Source: JAMXLO01 sp963749575
GTDB taxonomy: Bacteria > Pseudomonadota > Alphaproteobacteria > Acetobacterales > Acetobacteraceae
Length of the DNA stretch: 64,000 nucleotides
Assembly: GCA_963749575.1 (NCBI GenBank)
Contig: CAVVNM010000013.1
Location: 248,001-312,000 of the forward strand
Direction: 5' to 3'
This document shows positions 61,524 to 64,000 of this stretch, piece after piece. The notes beneath the pieces were generated by a model. It worked only from the letters and a program-made list of their open reading frames with translations, did no database searches and had not been told where the DNA came from. A program made the position numbers and the translations under genes. Position 1 is the stretch's first letter. Each line of letters starts with the position of its first letter.

Positions 61524-62356
61524 CTACGCCGACATGAAAGCCACTGCGTCGTCCTCGAATACCGCGCAGGTGAGTTTGCCGCCATTGCCCGCGCCGGTGT
61601 CGATTCCGATGCGGTTCAGCCGTATTGTTGGCGAGGGGCTGGCGGAATGGCCGTGCACCACGATGACGCCGAAGTCCTGCTCGCTGGCCAGGAAGCTTTG
61701 GCGGATGCCAAGCTTGTCGTCCTCGGCCTGACGGGCGAGTGCCACGCCCGGGCGGATGCCGGCGTGCACGAACAGGTAGTCGCCGTCGCGATATTCGATC
61801 GACAATGCCTGGAGGAATGCGACATGCGCCGCGGGAATCAACGCTCGCCATTCGTTGCGCGGCATGCCGCTCTGCAATACCCCAGCTATCCAGCGCAGCT
61901 TGGCCACCGAAATGAAGCCAGTCGGTCGCCGCCGCGCTATCGCCCGATAATGCGTCCAGTGCGGTGCGTTCGTGATCGCCCATGAGGTTTATCGTCGGCA
62001 GGCCGACGATCGGCGGTCCCGCGGCCAGCAGGGCAACCACGCCCGCGCTGTCAGGGCCGAAATCGATATAGTCGCCGAGATGCAGCAGGATCGCCGAAGC
62101 GACCGGCCGCCGGGCAAGATCGTCCGCGATCGGCGGCATGCAGCGTCCGGAGTTCCGCAAGACAGCCGTGGATGTCGCCGATCGCATAGATCCTGCGGCC
62201 CCGCGGCAACCGCCCGGGCGACAGCACGAAGTGCAGAGACGAGGCATCGGCGGTGGCGATGCGTGGCGGGCGCCAGGTCGGCACGGCGGCGGCATCGAGT
62301 TCGGCGCGGATGCGGGGCCGCGCGAGGCGGCGAACGGGGCGTCGCATGGTGCGCAT
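61524..62356 (-). CDS. Metallophosphoesterase (Ser/Thr phosphatase-type), two frameshifts
   Basis: From the ATG at 62356 (MRTMRRPVRRLARPRIRAEL) the first frame has RIYAIGDIHGCLAELRTLHA, the metal-binding GDIHG motif. One extra G near 62140 shifts to a second frame with LLHLGDYIDFGPDSAGVV, the GDYxD motif, and LMGDHERTALDAL, the GNHE-like motif. Near 61890 a third frame continues GVLQSGMPRNEWRALIPAAH and LFVHAGIRPGV, VVHGHSAS, the final histidine motifs. All catalytic elements are present, so the protein is otherwise complete. The lesions may be assembly errors. Confidence 0.8.
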
Positions 62357-62432
62357 TATGCCGTGCGCCGTTGTGCGCGGGCAATGCGGCGCGCTAGGCT
62401 TCGCCGCAGGCGACAAGCATCGGAGGAAACCG

Positions 62433-62915
62433 TTGGCGAAGATCACATTCCCCGTCGAGGCGGGGCACATCATGCTGTTCGCGCGGGCCGTCGGCGATAC
62501 CAATCCCGTGTACCAGGACGCCGATGCGTCAAAGGACAGTGAAGTCGGCGGCATCATCGCGCCGCCAACGTTTCCCCAGGCGGTGGCGCAGTTCGACCCA
62601 GACTATCCGTTGCGCTGGCGTCCAGGCCAGAAGTGGTTCGGCTCCGGCAAGACCGCGAGCGGCGTGGAGGACAGGCCATCCGGCGGCGGCGGGCTGCATG
62701 CCGAGCAGCACTTCGAGTATCACCGGCCGCTGCGGCCAGGCGACGTGCTGACGGTAGAGACCAAGCCCGGCAACACCTGGGAACGCGAGAGCAAGCGCGC
62801 CGGCAAGCTGACGTTCCGCGAACGCATCACGGAATATCGCGACCAGAACGGCGAGCTGGTGGTCACGGCACGCAGCATCGGCGTGACGACAGAACGTCCG
62901 GTAGAACGGAGCTAA
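62433..62915 (+). CDS. MaoC/FAS1-like dehydratase N-terminal-type protein
   Basis: The protein has 160 residues and starts with TTG at 62433; GGAGG lies about seven bases upstream. The hot-dog domain has HIMLFARAVGDTNPVYQD, IIAPPTFPQAVAQFDPDYPL and LHAEQHFEYHRPLRPGDVLTVE. It lacks the usual MaoC histidine pair, as expected for the non-catalytic HadA-like subunit. The next gene encodes a catalytic-type MaoC protein 12 bases away, so the two probably form a heterodimeric hydratase. Confidence 0.85.
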   Translation: MAKITFPVEAGHIMLFARAVGDTNPVYQDADASKDSEVGGIIAPPTFPQAVAQFDPDYPLRWRPGQKWFGSGKTASGVEDRPSGGGGLHAEQHFEYHRPLRPGDVLTVETKPGNTWERESKRAGKLTFRERITEYRDQNGELVVTARSIGVTTERPVERS

Positions 62916-62927
62916 GGGGATCGCGCC

Positions 62928-63351
62928 ATGGCACTGAAGGCAAGCCAGCTCAAGGTCGGCGACACGCATGTCGAGCGCGTCGCCGAGAACCTGTCGCGCA
63001 CGCAGATCACCATGTACTGCGGCGTGTCCGGCGACTACAATCCTCTGCATGCGGATGAGGTGTATGTGACGCAGAAGGCTGGCTATCCTAGCGTGTTCGC
63101 CCACGGAATGCTGACCATGGGCCTGACCGGCAAGATGCTCACCAACTATCGTCGGCGACGGCCGTCTGACGAAGTTTGGCGTGCGATTCACCAACCAGGT
63201 CTGGCCGGGCGACGATCTGGACGCCAAGGCGACGGTGGCGGCGATCCGCGAGGAAGGCGGCAAGCATTTCGTCGATCTTACGCTGTCCACCACCAACCAG
63301 GACGGCAAGGAGGTAGCGAGCGGTAGCGCGTCCGCGCGGATCGATGCCTGA
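62928..63351 (+). CDS. MaoC-type (R)-hydratase subunit (frameshifted)
   Basis: From the ATG at 62928 it reads ARRTQ-type opening MALKASQLKVGDTHVERV, then the hydratase signature YCGVSGDYNPLHADEVYVTQ and FAHGMLTMGLTGKMLTNY. One extra T near 63150 (TATCGTC for TACGTC) shifts the frame. The other frame continues GDGRLTKFGVRFTNQVWPGD and EEGGKHFVDLTLSTTNQDG to a stop at 63349-63351. The span of 424 bases is 3n+1. With the upstream gene it would hydrate enoyl-CoA or dehydrate 3-hydroxyacyl thioesters. Confidence 0.85.
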
Positions 63352-63527
63352 GCCATGGGCGAAGGGTCGTCGTACCGCACGCTCGATCTGAGCGCGGCGC
63401 GAGGCGGTCGGCCGAGCGGAGCTGGCGGTTGTTCTCCAGCCCGAAATCGATTGCGCGTTGTGCGAGCTTCCGTTCCGCCGGACCACCCGCGCAAGTGGCG
63501 CCGGCGGAAGGTGTTTTAGTTACACGA

Positions 63528-64000
63528 TCAGACCCACCGCAGGTTCGTCTGCGCCCCGAGCAGATGCTGGCCGATCGTCTCGAAGTGCGACCGTCGTCCC
63601 TGTACCTGCTGCGTCACGGTGTTCACGTCGCGAAAGCGACGTTCGAACGGGTTGGCATCGAAGATCGCTGTGGATCCCGCCTCGTGGTAGGCGACATCGA
63701 CCACCTCTTTTGCCTGGTGGATGGCAAACGTTGACGCTTGGCGGATCGCGATGCGTTGGTCGGTCGTCAGTTCGCCCGCCAGTTTCACCGCCTCCTGCGT
63801 GTCGCGCAGCACCTGGATCAGCCACGTCCGCGCGGACTTCAGCTTGGCGTCCGCGATGCCAATTGCGGACTGGATCACCGCACTGTCACGCAGCCCGGTC
63901 TGGGTCAGCGCCGGGGTCTTCCCTCGGGCAAGCTCGATGAATGCGTCGAGCGTCGCGCGCGCGGTGCCAAGCGCGACCGCGGCGAAGCCGGAGGCATAGA
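63528..64000 (-). CDS. Acyl-CoA dehydrogenase-like flavoprotein (partial, 5' end outside window)
   Basis: The frame is open from the right edge: YASGFAAVALGTARATLDAF, IELARGKTPALTQTGLRDSA, SAIGIADAKLKSARTWLIQV, HEAGSTAIFDANPFERRFRD and a C-terminal VTQQVQGRRSHFETIGQHLL with GAQTNLRWV. This is the C-terminal four-helix bundle of the acyl-CoA dehydrogenase superfamily, in the variant seen in flavin-dependent monooxygenases and desulfurisation enzymes. The NPFERRFRD segment contacts the flavin region. Exact substrate is unknown. It is convergent with the MaoC pair. Confidence 0.82.
   Translation of the reverse strand, partial: YASGFAAVALGTARATLDAFIELARGKTPALTQTGLRDSAVIQSAIGIADAKLKSARTWLIQVLRDTQEAVKLAGELTTDQRIAIRQASTFAIHQAKEVVDVAYHEAGSTAIFDANPFERRFRDVNTVTQQVQGRRSHFETIGQHLLGAQTNLRWV

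Noticed and set aside
63360..63527. Possible enoyl-CoA hydratase start (YRTLDL) after the second MaoC gene
   Set aside because: Only a handful of residues fit, in mixed frames, and the frame ends within 55 codons. Too weak to list as a gene or remnant.
1..64000. CRISPR array or tRNA/rRNA genes
   Set aside because: I saw no regularly spaced direct repeats and no recognisable tRNA or rRNA sequence by eye. A tRNAscan or CRISPR search would be decisive.

Overview
The window looks like chromosome of a high-GC alphaproteobacterium, most likely an Acetobacteraceae (Rhodospirillales). The reasons are strong GC bias, a hopanoid transporter HpnN, an AapJQMP-type amino-acid importer, the tim44/secB/dnaQ/coaE/aroE neighbourhood and the style of the prophage genes. 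This placement is inferred from protein families, not from any search.

Layout. (1) Positions 1-17.5 kb hold a leftward-transcribed structural cassette of a contractile-tailed prophage: terminase, portal, scaffold-like protein, major capsid, connectors, sheath, tube, frameshifting tail chaperone, tape-measure-like protein, gpX, gpD, gpV, gp25, gpJ, gpI and fibres. It runs off the left edge. No integrase, repressor or lysis gene is visible. The terminase is frameshifted and one tail gene has an in-frame amber codon. (2) 17.5-25.1 kb is accessory: a lipoprotein, a degenerate response-regulator receiver, a DUF6065-like protein, a YeiH-type exporter, a SARP/TPR regulator, an IS110 element flanked by an elaborate palindrome, and an IS630 remnant. 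(3) 25.2-29.4 kb is the aapJQMP operon. (4) 29.4-35.1 kb carries a LutA-like protein, an orphan DNA methylase, Tim44-like protein, histidine phosphatase, SecB, DnaQ, CoaE and AroE. (5) 35.3-44.4 kb is a rightward run of nine genes: a sugar/polyol ABC transporter with two tandem binding proteins, an inositol-monophosphatase-family enzyme, a CoA transferase, a MaoC hydratase and an M20 amidohydrolase. (6) 44.75-47 kb encodes CstA and its partner YbdD behind an FNR/FixK-type site. (7) 47-49.1 kb has an alcohol dehydrogenase, then decayed remnants of a peptide-binding protein and murQ. (8) 49.1-52.1 kb holds an HpcH aldolase, a UxaA-type dehydratase and a VOC protein. (9) 52.2-59.2 kb has aquaporin, desaturase, glycosyltransferase, MetE-like protein and HpnN. 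(10) 59.2-64 kb has small secreted proteins, DUF2459, a TonB-like protein, a phosphoesterase, two MaoC proteins and a partial acyl-CoA dehydrogenase.

A theme of the whole window is single-base indels. They break at least nine otherwise well-conserved genes, including essential coaE. Many are probably assembly errors. The murQ and IS630 remnants carry many lesions each and look like genuine decay. The most interesting intact signal is a GGGAAAC slippery heptamer placed directly before the stop of the tail chaperone gene.
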